Assembly (NCBI GenBank): GCA_025716855.1
Contig: JAIXMQ010000039.1
Span: 1 to 64,000, forward strand
DNA length: 64,000 bases
Source of the DNA: Pilaira anomala
Lineage: Eukaryota > Mucoromycota > Mucoromycetes > Mucorales > Mucoraceae
Direction: 5' to 3'
Shown: positions 8,785-19,592 of the stretch, one piece after another
Numbering within the stretch: the stretch's first letter is position 1
Layout of the letters: each line of letters opens with the position of its first letter
Made by a program: the position numbers and the translations under genes
Notes under the pieces: generated by a model
Seen by the model: the letters and a program-made list of their open reading frames with translations, nothing else
Database searches by the model: none
Told to the model about the DNA's origin: nothing

Positions 8785-9651
8785 ATGGAATTTATAAAAC
8801 CAAATAACTATTACGGCACTGATCAAATTAATCGAGACTATGATACATTTAGTACCAAAAGTGGGAACTTTACAGATCTCTCCCAAGCGCTAGCAAAAAC
8901 ATCACTAGCTATGAGCGTTCTATTGATTGTATTTATGGGATATTATTACTTTAAAAGTCCAATCTATCGAAACAATATTTGGAATATAGCAGCTGTCTCT
9001 GCATTGCTCTCACTTTCATTAAGTATTATTGCTATGGAACCACCAACAAAACAATCAATAGGTTCTGCTTTCTATGGATTATACATTTGTTTTGCACATG
9101 TGACGATACTGTATGCATTTCAACGCATTACTAAAAAGATGGATCATCGATATGTTAAAATATTGGTATACCTTGGATATAGCTGGGCTATAGTTATGAT
9201 TCTTACTGGTATTGTAATTACAGTGACGATCAAGAAGACATTCATGGATCTATATAAGCCTATTGAAAACCTGTTTGATCTTGAAGATTTATACCATACA
9301 ATTTTATTCTTTCGATTCTCAACATGGGGATTTATTATCATCATATGGATATGTCTTTTTATTTTACAGAGCACGCTTTCAAAAACATCTCGTATCTCCA
9401 TGTCTGCATTTAATTTACTCGTTTCGATTTCCAGTATTACTATTTTGGCTTTCAGTTTAGATAAATCTGCATCTTTGCAAGATTTAATTGCGGTGTATGT
9501 ATTTAGGGATATTACAATTATTTTTGCTCTTTTGGTCGCGGTTTATTATAGCCCGCATTGGTTAAAGGACTCTCTTATTGATTTAGTAGAAAATGATGTT
9601 GAATCAGTCCAAAGTAATAACAGTGTTACCCAAAATGGTGCTCCTTCATAG
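8785..9651 (+). CDS. orphan seven-transmembrane protein, 288 aa
   Basis: Intronless frame with a good A-rich leader before ATG. Hydropathy by eye gives seven membrane spans at about 42-58, 68-85, 94-113, 127-148, 172-195, 203-222 and 236-254. An N-terminal polar segment of about 35 residues precedes them and a polar tail of about 30 residues follows (ending SVTQNGAPS). The N-terminus has no cleavable signal and is probably outside the membrane core. No GPCR hallmark (DRY, NPxxY) or Lys in the last helix of the opsin type was seen. The pattern resembles the lineage-specific 7TM proteins common in early-diverging fungi. The function is unknown. Confidence 0.75.
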   Translation: MEFIKPNNYYGTDQINRDYDTFSTKSGNFTDLSQALAKTSLAMSVLLIVFMGYYYFKSPIYRNNIWNIAAVSALLSLSLSIIAMEPPTKQSIGSAFYGLYICFAHVTILYAFQRITKKMDHRYVKILVYLGYSWAIVMILTGIVITVTIKKTFMDLYKPIENLFDLEDLYHTILFFRFSTWGFIIIIWICLFILQSTLSKTSRISMSAFNLLVSISSITILAFSLDKSASLQDLIAVYVFRDITIIFALLVAVYYSPHWLKDSLIDLVENDVESVQSNNSVTQNGAPS

Positions 9652-9947
9652 AGAAGATCATAAAAATAACAGGAACAAAAATTACCCGTCTATAGACAAT
9701 TATATATTTAATACGATAATAAAAAACGCTCGTCTGCTTGTTATAATAGGTAGGTTTTTATGGATCTACCAAAGGATATAATTATCATTAATAGAAGTAT
9801 ATTTTTTTCGGTTGATCGCAACTCTTTTTTTTTTCTACCTTCAGTTGTATCACAGATTATCAAATGCACGTTATAACCAAACTGAGTAAATTTGATATGT
9901 ATATATATATTAATTCACTTGAATCATGAAATGAATCTGTTTGCATC

Positions 9948-9981
<34 letters not shown>

Positions 9982-10227
9982 ATGATTATTAGCTTAAACT
10001 TGACGAATAAAAGTCAGCGAAGAAGGGAAGTACAAAAAGAATATATTTGGTGGTAAAGCTCATGTTTTTTTTATTTCATATGTCTTTCCCAACAATAGTA
10101 GGTCTATTCAAAAAAAAAAAAAAAAGATGTGTTACAATCATTTTATGTTAAACTTTTCCTGAGAAAAAAAGAATTAACAATTACCTTTCTCTCTCTCTCT
10201 CTCTCTTTTTTATTATTATAACATTTA
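9652..10227. other. intergenic with long T-run
   Basis: Holds a T-run at about 9950-9979, an A-run at about 10110-10124 and a short CT repeat at about 10190-10206. No gene was seen. Confidence 0.5.
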
Positions 10228-10722
10228 ATGTCTTACATTCGTTTTATCCAAGCATTCATTTTTACCTTATTCTTTTCTCAATGTTTAGCACAACTAGGCA
10301 CAGAAATTCTCTCTCCAACTTACAATACTACAGTCAACGTAGGCGATAAAATCCAAATTCAATATCAGTATCAAAACATGGGTAATGGTAGTTACTTGGT
10401 CGATGTGGATCTTTGGAACAATGGTGCAGCAGACAATTTAGCTAAAAATATTGCCAAAGATGTCTCTGTTCAAAGTGGTAACTCTGCTGGCACTAAACTT
10501 GCTTTCCATTTAAATGCTACTTATGAATGGACAGTACCTAAAGGATTGAACGATACTCTCTATTTGACTGTAACAGCTAAACCTGAATTGGAAACAAAAA
10601 TTGGTTTGAGTATGCGTTCTCGTCCTATTCTGATTCATATCAATTCTGCTATTACTAATTTACCCATTCAAAAACTTTCTCTTTTCGCTTTGGCTTTATT
10701 TGTTGTTTTCTTTACTTTTTAA
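10228..10722 (+). CDS. secreted GPI-anchored Kre9/Knh1-like protein
   Basis: Intronless, 164 aa. Signal peptide at residues 1-21 (hydrophobic, ending SQCLA). An Ig-like Kre9/Knh1 N-terminal-type domain spans about 26-133 (EILSPTYNTTVNVGDKIQIQ, then YEWTVPKGLNDTLYLTV). It has Asn-glycosylation sequons at NTT, NGS, NAT and NDT. A short spacer and a C-terminal hydrophobic stretch (about 147-164, ending VVFFTF) without charged residues are typical of a GPI-attachment signal. The family is a cell-surface beta-sandwich linked to wall glucan assembly in yeasts. Here the usual Ser/Thr-rich stalk is missing, so it is a minimal version. The family call is moderate; surface localisation is strong. Confidence 0.78.
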   Translation: MSYIRFIQAFIFTLFFSQCLAQLGTEILSPTYNTTVNVGDKIQIQYQYQNMGNGSYLVDVDLWNNGAADNLAKNIAKDVSVQSGNSAGTKLAFHLNATYEWTVPKGLNDTLYLTVTAKPELETKIGLSMRSRPILIHINSAITNLPIQKLSLFALALFVVFFTF

Positions 10723-10899
10723 AAATAAATGTTACTCTCACTGATCAATTCCCCATTTGGTGTAACTTACTGCGTTATATCACGTGTCTGTGTGTGTGTG
10801 TATGTTCAGCTTGTTTTAAGCAATAAAAATAATCCGCCTTCTTTTTTTCAATATAAAAATTCTTTTTGTTTTTGTTTTTTTTTTAAAAAAAAAAGCAAC

Positions 10900-10955
10900 A
10901 TGCTTTCACCTGAAGAAGAGCTATCAAACAAGTTAACTTCAGTAGCTAAAAAAAA

Positions 10956-11002
<47 letters not shown>

Positions 11003-11602
11003 TGTGGTTTTTCAGTAGTCCTTAATTATTTATTATTTCTTGTTATAAGCTGCATAAGTTTCAATCCAAAAAAGTGAATTTAACGGATGGTTTAGAGCAA
11101 GAAAATATTCGTCTGAAAGAGAAAATATTTAAGACCAATGAAAAAATGGAATGGATGCAACATGAAATCGATCATTTACGTGAAAGAAATAGTGAATTAC
11201 AAAGATTGTTTGCCCATGATTTTTTATCAGACACGGATAGTATTAATTTTTCTGATCAGCGTACTTTAGGTTCGAGTTTTTTTTTTATTCAAGTTAAAAT
11301 TGTTCTTTCTTATTGACTCGTACATATTATATAGATGCTTATGAAAGAGAAGAAAGGTAAAAAGATGAATCATTTTCCCTTTTTTCCCTTATTCATGGAT
11401 ATATATATATATATATATAGGCTGATATTTCAGGATTTAAAGCGAAGATTAGTCAACTTGAAAGAAAGATTCAAAAGAGATTCAGCAGGTTTGTATTTTT
11501 TTTTTAAAAAAAACAGCCACAATATAATTCATGCCATTATACTCATTTGCTTTTCTTGTAGAATTGTGTTGTCATTGTATGGGTGAAATGATTGAAGTCT
11601 AA
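10900..11602 (+). CDS. short coiled-coil protein, multi-exon
   Basis: Exon 1 is 10900-10956 (MLSPEEELSNKLTSVAKKK). The intron contains a (GA)n run at about 10958-11001. Exon 2, 11050-11269, is rich in heptad-like sequence (NIRLKEKIFKTNEKMEWMQH). Two 3' structures are frame-consistent. Model A uses exons 11335-11356, 11421-11488 and 11562-11602, and ends ELCCHCMGEMIEV. Model B joins exon 2 directly to 11434-11488 and ends after FKAKISQLERKIQKRFS and a short tail, with its stop at 11584-11586. Model B gives the better coiled coil. Nothing identifies a family. A T10A10 palindrome (10875-10894) sits just before the start codon. Confidence 0.6.
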
Positions 11603-12477
11603 TAATCAACTATACGCTATCTTTAATTTATCACACACACATGCATGCATGTATAGTTTATTTATTATAAATCTTTCCACAGTTGTTGGTATAATTATTA
11701 TTTCAGTAGTATACTTCTTTTATTTTTATATACGGGTCATATAATATTAATGTATTTTTACTGGTACTAATTGTTTCTGTCCGAACACAAGGCGGTAGTT
11801 AATCATGTATCGAGACTACTTGCCAGTAAATATTTCTTACATATTAAAAAAATATGTAAGAAGGGAAGTAATACAATTAGTCTTTTTAAGGACAGGCGGT
11901 AATGTCATTTCTCATATCTACGGCAGACAACATGAAAAATAGCACAAAAGAGTTTGACGAATGATTCTTCATTTTTTTTATTTTTTAACTATAAAGCATC
12001 ATCTTATATCTCGTTGTTTATCATGCATCGCGCGCGTAAAATAGACAAAGGTCAGTAAGAAATGTTGTTGTCTTTGGAGATATACAGTCTTTTGAGCCTT
12101 TTACCACGTAATACACCTCTTGAAAAAAAAAAAAGGAATGAAATCCTTGCTAATAGTATGAAAGAAGCAGCATTATAAGATTGTATATATGTTGATGATA
12201 AATGTTTTTTATATCGAACAGAAGAAAATCCTATACTGTTCAACATCTTTTTAACAACTCTAACTTTTACATTTTCAAACGCGATACACTGACGATAACG
12301 TCTGCAATTCACAATTACCTTATTAAGTAACTCGCTTGTGATCACTACTATTGGAACAGTCAAAAGTCATTCTTTTTTTTTTTTTTTTTTTTTTTTTTTG
12401 GTATTTATCTCTTTCTCTCTTTCCTCTCCCTCCTTTTTTTTTTTTTTTTTTTTTTCTTCGTAGCAACCTTTTTTTCA
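11603..12477. other. intergenic upstream of ATG11
   Basis: AT-rich, with (T)n at about 12374-12399 and 12435-12455. A 103-codon minus-strand frame (12052-12363) is present but has no clear protein signature and is not called. Confidence 0.45.
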
Positions 12478-15400
12478 ATGAAACTGTATCGAGCAGAGAC
12501 AGGTTCTAGTATACCCTGGAACAATAACAACACTATTGAAACGTAAGATAAGCAAAAAGTTGTTATACAAATAAAGTCACCGATAAGACTTACATATATA
12601 ATAGTTTGGAACAGTTTAATGAAGCAATTGAGAAATGTACTGGCATTCCACCCGATATACAAATAATTTTAACTAGTCGTGGAGATATAGTGAAAGAAAA
12701 TACTTTGAAAAGCGTAGTAAAGACAACAGATAAAGTAAGTTAAAATATAACAACAATAAAAGTTTTATCCCTTTATTCAAACTCTTTTTTTTAAGAATGA
12801 AGAAGAACTGGTATTTTGTTATGATACCGATCACCTGAATGCTGAGGATGATATCATTCAAATGGTGATTGAAAGGGAAGTACCAAGTTTAAAAGCAAAA
12901 AGAGTATTTCAAGGTAAATATTTCAAGTTTATTTTATAATCACTTTTTGATGAAACTAATTTTGCATTAATAAGGCGCGGCACAAATTCAAAAAATTCAT
13001 AAAGAATTTCGATCCAAAACTGCCCAAGAAAATTGTCGTGCGTATAAGGATATTTTAAATGTTTTTAAAGATTATACAGAGGTAACTTCATTTAAAAATT
13101 GATCATGTGTATGATTATATACTTATTTTTTTTTTTTTACACTCAAAGTATGTAATGGAAACAATTCATACACATCAAATCATGGCTAGAACCATCATTC
13201 GAGAACAAAAGAACCAAACGATGGCAATCAATGTTGGTCTTTCTAGTTTAAAAACATACATGAACTCAATTACAGAAATAACCACAAGTTTTACAAAACG
13301 AGGTAAAAAGGAGCTCAAGAAACAAACAAAACTCTTGGCAACTCTTGATCAAGATTTGAAAGCACTTGAACATACCGAGCTTTATCCTGCCATTCTCAAC
13401 TTATTGGATTCAAAAGATCGAAATAAAAAGAATCTAAAAGAATTCTTGAATACAGATGAAATTGAAAGGATTAGGAAAGAAACTCAAGTACTTGTCAATG
13501 ATCTTACAATTAATATATCTGATTTGGAACAAGCATTAGCTGAACTGAAAGGATTTGTACAAGATTTAGTCGATTACGTTTCAGAAAACACTCATTTACA
13601 ATGGTTAGATGATGTCTATTCACATACCACTGTTATCATTCGATCTGCTGCACGATGTCAAAAAGACGCTAATGATTGTTATGGAAGGGGTCAAACTGCA
13701 TTACAAGAAATGGAGAGTAATCAAAAATTAGATAATCATCACCGAAAATTCACTACATTACATCAGTTAGTTCTCTATATACTTGATGACCCCTTGACCG
13801 ACTTGGAAAAAGACGATGATCACTTACGTCAATATCTTGTTCAATTCATCGACTCAAAACGTAAATCAATGAATACGTATTTCAACAGTATGAAAACCAT
13901 CAGTAAAATACATACTCATATTGCAAATATACAACTACTCTGTGACCAGAGTTGGGATCTACTTGAACACTTTAAGAAAAAGTTTGGAAAACGAGATTTA
14001 CAGATCGTAAGACAAACTTTGTTTAGCTATGGTGGGTTATTATTGGAAGTATTGAGACGAAAAAGATACAACTATGTATTGACAATCAACACAAGTACAC
14101 TTATGGAAATATTGGCAAAGTATCATGCATTGGAAGAAACAAGAAGAGGTTATTTCTTAAAGACTGTCAAGAATTCACTTCCTTTTACTCTGATTGGATT
14201 TGATCAAGTGGCTCCTCAAGGAGAGATCCAGTTGTTTGGAACTGAACAGGATTCGAACCAAGATGAAATGAATGAAGAGGAAGTGTTGAATATCATCTCA
14301 CTTATGACCAATATTTACAACTCACAAGGCCCTAGTATGGCTAAACAACCTTCTTTTTTAAAAAATCCTAAAAGCTTGTTAAAAGCAAGTAAAATGGACG
14401 AGAATCAAAAGTCGTCTTCGTTCTTGGATGTCATGACAAATCATTTAAATAATATGGATTCTGATTTCTTGACTGCCATTTGGACTGAGTTTTTCCCCGA
14501 AAAAGAAGTTAATGCTAAACGTATAAAACAAGTGATTGCGCAGCAATCCATAATCGAATCCGCTCTAAACGACAATGAAAAGTTGAATCAAGAGGAGGAT
14601 GAAAAGTTGGATCAAGAGGAGGATGAAAAGTTGGTTCAAAAGGATCAAAAGGACAATGAGAAGTTGGTTCAAAAGGATAATGAGAAGTTGGTTCAAAAGG
14701 ACAATGAAAAGTTTATTCAAAAGGACAATGAAAAATCAAAGCAGATTGATGATGAACATGAAAGGCAATTAGCAAAGCTTAGAGAAGATATAAAAAATGT
14801 AAGTTTATTTATTTATTTTTAGCTTGAATACTCAAGTTTTTTTTTTTAGTTGGAAATTGAAAAGGAATCGTTGGAAAATAAAGTGGAAGATTTACAACAT
14901 ACTGCAAACAGTGTAAGTATTTAACTTTTTTTTTTTCTTGAATAGAAAAGTTGACATACCATTTCATGTAGATACACAATGAATCACAAAACCAAAAGAA
15001 GATCAATGCTTTGCAAGCTGAAATAGCCAAAGAAGAATTTGATCAAAAGGTATATATATATATATATATAAAACTTCATCTCATCTTTTTTTTTTAAATT
15101 TTTTCTCTCTTCTAAGCTCTCGGATCTTAATTATCAACTTAAAGAAGAACAAAATAATACAAAGAACCGTGAAATTGAATTGAATTCAGAGATCCAGGAG
15201 TTGAATTCATTATTAGAGCAAGAGAGACAAAAGACGCAACAAGTAATAGATGAAAAGAACCGATCTGATCAATCACACACTGCTGAATACAATAGAAAAA
15301 TCAAAGCTCTGAAAGCATCTTTAGATCAAGAGAAGCAAAAGACTCAGGATGCATTTAACGAGAAATGGGAAGAAAAGAACAGAGCAGATCAGTTGCTAGA

Positions 15401-16497
15401 GAATCTAGATTCTTTAAAGAGTACTCTAGACCGTGAACGAGAGGAAAAGGAAGAGATTCAAGCAGAAAGAGATCATTATAAGAATTTAATCGATCACGAA
15501 CGAGAGGAAAAGAAGCAGGCTCAAAAAGAAAGAGATCGCTACAAGGAAGAGGCAGATCAAGCTCGATTAAGATTAGAGGAAAAAGATAAAGTCATGCAAG
15601 AGATCCAGGTCCTTCAGGAACACACCAAAAAGATGGTCAGACACGCTGAAGCCAATTGGCGAGCCAAGGACGTTGAATTGAAGCAATACAAAGCTGAGCA
15701 AGAAGAGATCAACACCTCTGTCCAAGAACTCTTATCTCGTTTCTGTGCTACGGAATACACGGGTCGTGACTTTGATTTAAAACGTGATATCAGAGTATTC
15801 AAAACCACATTAGAAGACTTTTCAAATCGGAACCATGATCTCGAACAAGGATTTCAAGACGTACGAGAATTATTAAATCAATTCAGAAACGAAGATTCTC
15901 CACCTGCACAAGAAATTAACTTGAAGACAGATATCCGATTATTTAAACAATGTCTCGAGTCCTTTGTTAAAAGATATCTTGATCTTCAATTCGATTATGA
16001 AACTACGACAGAAGAATTGGCTCAGTTAGCCGAATCTCACAAGAACTTAAGTGAAGTCCAGTTTGAATGGAAAACGATTGCTAGTCATATGGCCGAAAAG
16101 CTGGAGGAGTTCAGAAAGAATGTTCTTTATGAGTTAGTGATCAAGTTACAATTACCAATGGACGGGTCTGAATTGAACGTACTGTCAAGAAACTTGTCTC
16201 CAAGTGATGATGATGCTGCTATCTGGAATGAAGTGCTTCAGCTGTCCTCTGCGGTGAATACTCAACGGTTTGTATTGAATGTATTGGAGAATGCCAAGAA
16301 CTTGTATGATAACTTTGTAGTTGTTAAAAGTCAATTGAAACGTATGAAAGGTAAATATACATATATATATATATATTTTGAAGAGTTTCGATGAACTTTG
16401 AAAAGAAAAGGAGGAGCTCTTTTAAATGATGATGATGATGAAAGAGCAGAGACAAATCTTGTTTTACATTTTTTTTACTTACACTTTTTCTTTATAT

Positions 16498-16528
<31 letters not shown>

Positions 16529-17085
16529 AAGATAAATATCGTCACCTCTACATTAGTAACGCAGAGAAAATCACATTTCGAAAGTATGTAGGTCGATATC
16601 ATGTTTATGTCTAACATTATGAAAAATAAAAAAAATTTAAATATTCAAAAAATCAAAAAAAAATCATATTATATAGTTTTAAAGTGGGCGATGTAGCCTT
16701 GTTTCTTCCTACTCGAAATTCTACTGGTAAACCTTGGGCAGCTTTTAATATCAATGCACCCCATTATTTCTTACAAACAGATGATACAACAAGTTCTCAG
16801 ATGGAGAGTAGAGAATGGATTGTGGCTCGTATCGTTTCCATTAGAGAAAACACCGTGGATGAAAACACAAATCCGTATGGTCTGGCTTTAGGTCTCAAGT
16901 ACTTTGATCTCGAGGTAGAGAATTGGAGAACAAATAGACCAACTCATAAAAGCAAGAAACGTTTGATTGAACCGGATTCTGGTTTGGCTTCCCTTGGAAA
17001 TAATGATATGCCGCCCAAGCGACCTTCTTATAACTCTGCTTCTTCTTCTTCCACCAATATTGTTCATAGCTATGTTAATAAATAA
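12478..17085 (+). CDS. ATG11: autophagy-related protein 11 (selective autophagy scaffold)
   Basis: Ten exons: 12478-12542, 12605-12734, 12796-12913, 12975-13081, 13149-14798, 14850-14912, 14972-15049, 15117-16350, 16532-16583 and 16677-17085. They sum to 1,302 codons with consistent phases (1,301 aa). The N-terminus is the ATG11/FIP200 ubiquitin-like region (MKLYRAETGSSIPW; IPPDIQIILTSRGDIVKENT). The middle is helical with long coiled coils (about residues 600-980). The C-terminus has the ATG11 'claw' domain: KITFRNFKVGDVALFLPTRN across the last intron, then PWAAFNINAPHYFL. ATG11 scaffolds Atg1 kinase complexes and cargo receptors in selective autophagy and acts at the phagophore. A tandem KDNEKLVQ-type repeat (DNA 14575-14746) expands one coiled coil. 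The start ATG is chosen because family members begin exactly here. Confidence 0.93.
14575..14746 (+). repeat. in-frame tandem repeat inside ATG11
   Basis: Degenerate 21-24 bp units encode D(N/E)EKL(V/D)Q(K/E) repeats, about seven copies with some lost or fused. They lie in a predicted coiled coil and keep the frame. Confidence 0.8.
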
Positions 17086-17210
17086 GCAATTTATCAACTC
17101 TCGAAATTTAAAAAAAAAAAAAAAAAAAAGCAGTCTTTTTGAAGTTCCTAATACTAAGAATAGAAAATAGAAAAAATAGATTCCTCACTCTTTTTTTTAA
17201 AAAAAAAAGC

Positions 17211-19092
17211 ATGTTACGTTCACTTGGACTATTTAAAAAGACACCATGTCCTGCTTACCCAAACTGTTATAGAAATCCATGTTTCTTTTCCCATAGCAGT
17301 ACAAGACCTATATCAGGTACAACAACAAAACAGAATCGACTTTTTTTTTATTGAGAAACTAAATAAAGAAAATATAGATCGTCCTCGAGAGATTGTCAAA
17401 CGTCAAAAGTTAGAACCCACAAAACCAATAGACCAAGCAAACCATGTAACTCCCTTAATACCAACAGGTAAAAAAAAAAAGAAAATATGTATAACTCTTT
17501 TTTTTTTTTTTTTTTTTTTTTTTGTACATGTAACTCATTACTTCAAAGCGAAACCAATGAAAGCAGTGACGAAACTGACACCCTCACGTGCTCCACCACC
17601 AGCACGTCCATTACCAACCAAACCTATAGAAACTGGATACGAATCCAAGCAACGCACTGCACATACAGCTACAGTAAGTATACACACACACACACACACT
17701 CAAAAAGCATATACATACCTTATTAAAATAAATTAGTTTAAAACAAAACCTACAGGTCCACCTACCATCACACCTTCTGCAAAATCCAATATACCATTAA
17801 AAGTTCGACAGGTAACAAACAAAAAGTAATTTTTTCACCGAGAAAAAACTAATATCTTTTTTCTTTTAAAGCAAATTGCTTCTAAAATCCATGAATTATA
17901 TGCTCGTATCTATCTCCCAATTCAAGCCACACACCCAACACTCGCAACAGAACACACAAAAGCACAAGAAGAAAAGATCCTTTCAAGCACAACCAACCTT
18001 GCAGGATACAAACAAATGGCCATGTCCACCATGATGAATTTAAAGAAGCGACCCAACAGTACAGGTCCTCACGACATTGGATTAGATCTAGACTGGACTC
18101 CTCCTGGACAAAAAGAAAACGCCAAAAAGATAAAATATGAACAAGCCGTACCTCATATTGTCCCTATACCTCTCTTAAAGGAATTAGCCTATCCATTACC
18201 TGACCTCTTGACCGAACCTTATGAACCTCATGAACCGATGGTAGGTACGATTCATGCATGTGATCGTTGCAAGCAAGATTATTTGATTAAGGACGTACTT
18301 GATAAAAAGGATATGGATGCCTGTGTCTATCATCCAGCCCGGATCAAGATCATGAAGGTGGATGGTCTTAAAGAAAAGGTATATGGATGTTGTGAGGATG
18401 AGTTGGGAAGTACGGGTTGTTTAAGAGGTCCTCATGTGTATAAGGATACCGAGTTGCGTGTATTGCATCAAAAGATTCCGTATGTGACTGCACCCTTACG
18501 AGATCCAAAATCCACGACAAGACAACAGATGGTTGCGTTGGATTGTGAAATGGGGTATACGACAGCCGGTATGGAATTGATTCGGTTGACGGCGGTGGAT
18601 CAAGATATGCAGGTACTATTGGATGAAGTTGTGTTACCTAGTAATATGATTATCGATTTGAATACAACATATAGTGGTATAAAGACGTTGGAAGGTGTGA
18701 AGTATGATTTGGATGGGTTAAGAAAGGAATTGTTCAAGTATATTGATCAAGATACGATTATTGTTGGACATGGATTAGAGAATGATATGAATGCATTAAG
18801 ACTAATTCATACAAAGATTATTGATACTGTAGCAGTAAGTACTATTAACAACCATCATCTTTATGGAGGGAGGTTTTTTTTTTTTAACGTCTTTTTTTTT
18901 TTTAAGTTGTATCCGCATAGGGCTGGGTTACCGTATAGAAATAGTTTACGTGCATTATCATCGAGCGTTTTGAAAAAGTTTATTCAAGTGGGCACAGAAG
19001 GCCATGATTCATTTGAAGATGCTCGTGTGTGTATTGAATTATTAGAAGCGTATATAAAAAAGCAGGATAAATTAAAAAAAAAATTAAATTAA
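17211..19092 (+). CDS. REX3: RNA exonuclease, Rex3/REXO1-type DEDDh family
   Basis: Exons: 17211-17316, then about 17356-17467, 17549-17673, 17737-17811, 17872-18834 and 18907-19092. The N-terminus MLRSLGLFKKTPCP plus CYRNPCFFSH is a CCCH-type zinc finger that begins Rex3-like proteins. The middle is Pro/Lys-rich. The C-terminal exonuclease shows ALDCEMGYT (Exo I, Asp and Glu at about 18539-18550), VGHGLENDMNALRLIH (Exo II) and HDSFEDAR (Exo III with the catalytic His and Asp). These enzymes trim 3' ends of structured RNAs such as RNase MRP, U5 and 5S RNAs. The junction between the first two coding blocks does not keep frame with the written sequence. The 39-nt stretch 17317-17355 contains a T9 run (17341-17349); with eight T it would read straight through. 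The remaining splice phases agree. Confidence 0.85.
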
Positions 19093-19592
19093 ATTTATAA
19101 TATAAACAATTATTTACAACAAATAAATAACCATTTTCTTTATATTGTAACAACAATAAGCTTGTATAACAATAATGTAAATTATTAAAAAAAGGGCTTA
19201 AGGAAAAAAAAAAGAACGATTGTTTCAATTTACACACACAACAAAATCTCTTTATTGTGTGTGTGTGTGTGTGTGTGTGAATTCAAAGAATGCAAATCAT
19301 TAAAATGGAATCAAGGAGAATTTATAAGGAGAGTTTTTCTTCAGTTCAAAGTTGTTTAAGAAAAACCTTCTTTATTTTTAGTTGACACTTGTTGAATTTA
19401 CAAATATATACAATCAAAAAAATAAAGGGGGGAAAGGAATAAAATTCAAACAATAATGCATCTTGTACTGAACAAACGACTCTCTTTTTTAATCCTTTTT
19501 TTTTTTTTCTTTTAGTTATTTTTCACTTTTCTCTCTCTTTCTTCTTTTCTCTTTCCTTTATATATATACATATAAATATTAAAAAAAATAAA
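19093..19592. other. intergenic with (GT)n repeat
   Basis: Holds a (TG)n microsatellite at about 19257-19279 and AT-rich sequence with a TATA-like stretch at about 19558-19578 just before the next gene. No coding frame was seen. Confidence 0.5.

Noticed and set aside
12052..12363. 103-codon minus ORF upstream of ATG11
   Set aside because: No recognisable motif, starts from a weak context and overlaps promoter sequence; chance ORF.
16426..16614. 62-codon ORF in the ATG11 region
   Set aside because: Covers an ATG11 intron and exon 9; only 16532-16583 is coding.
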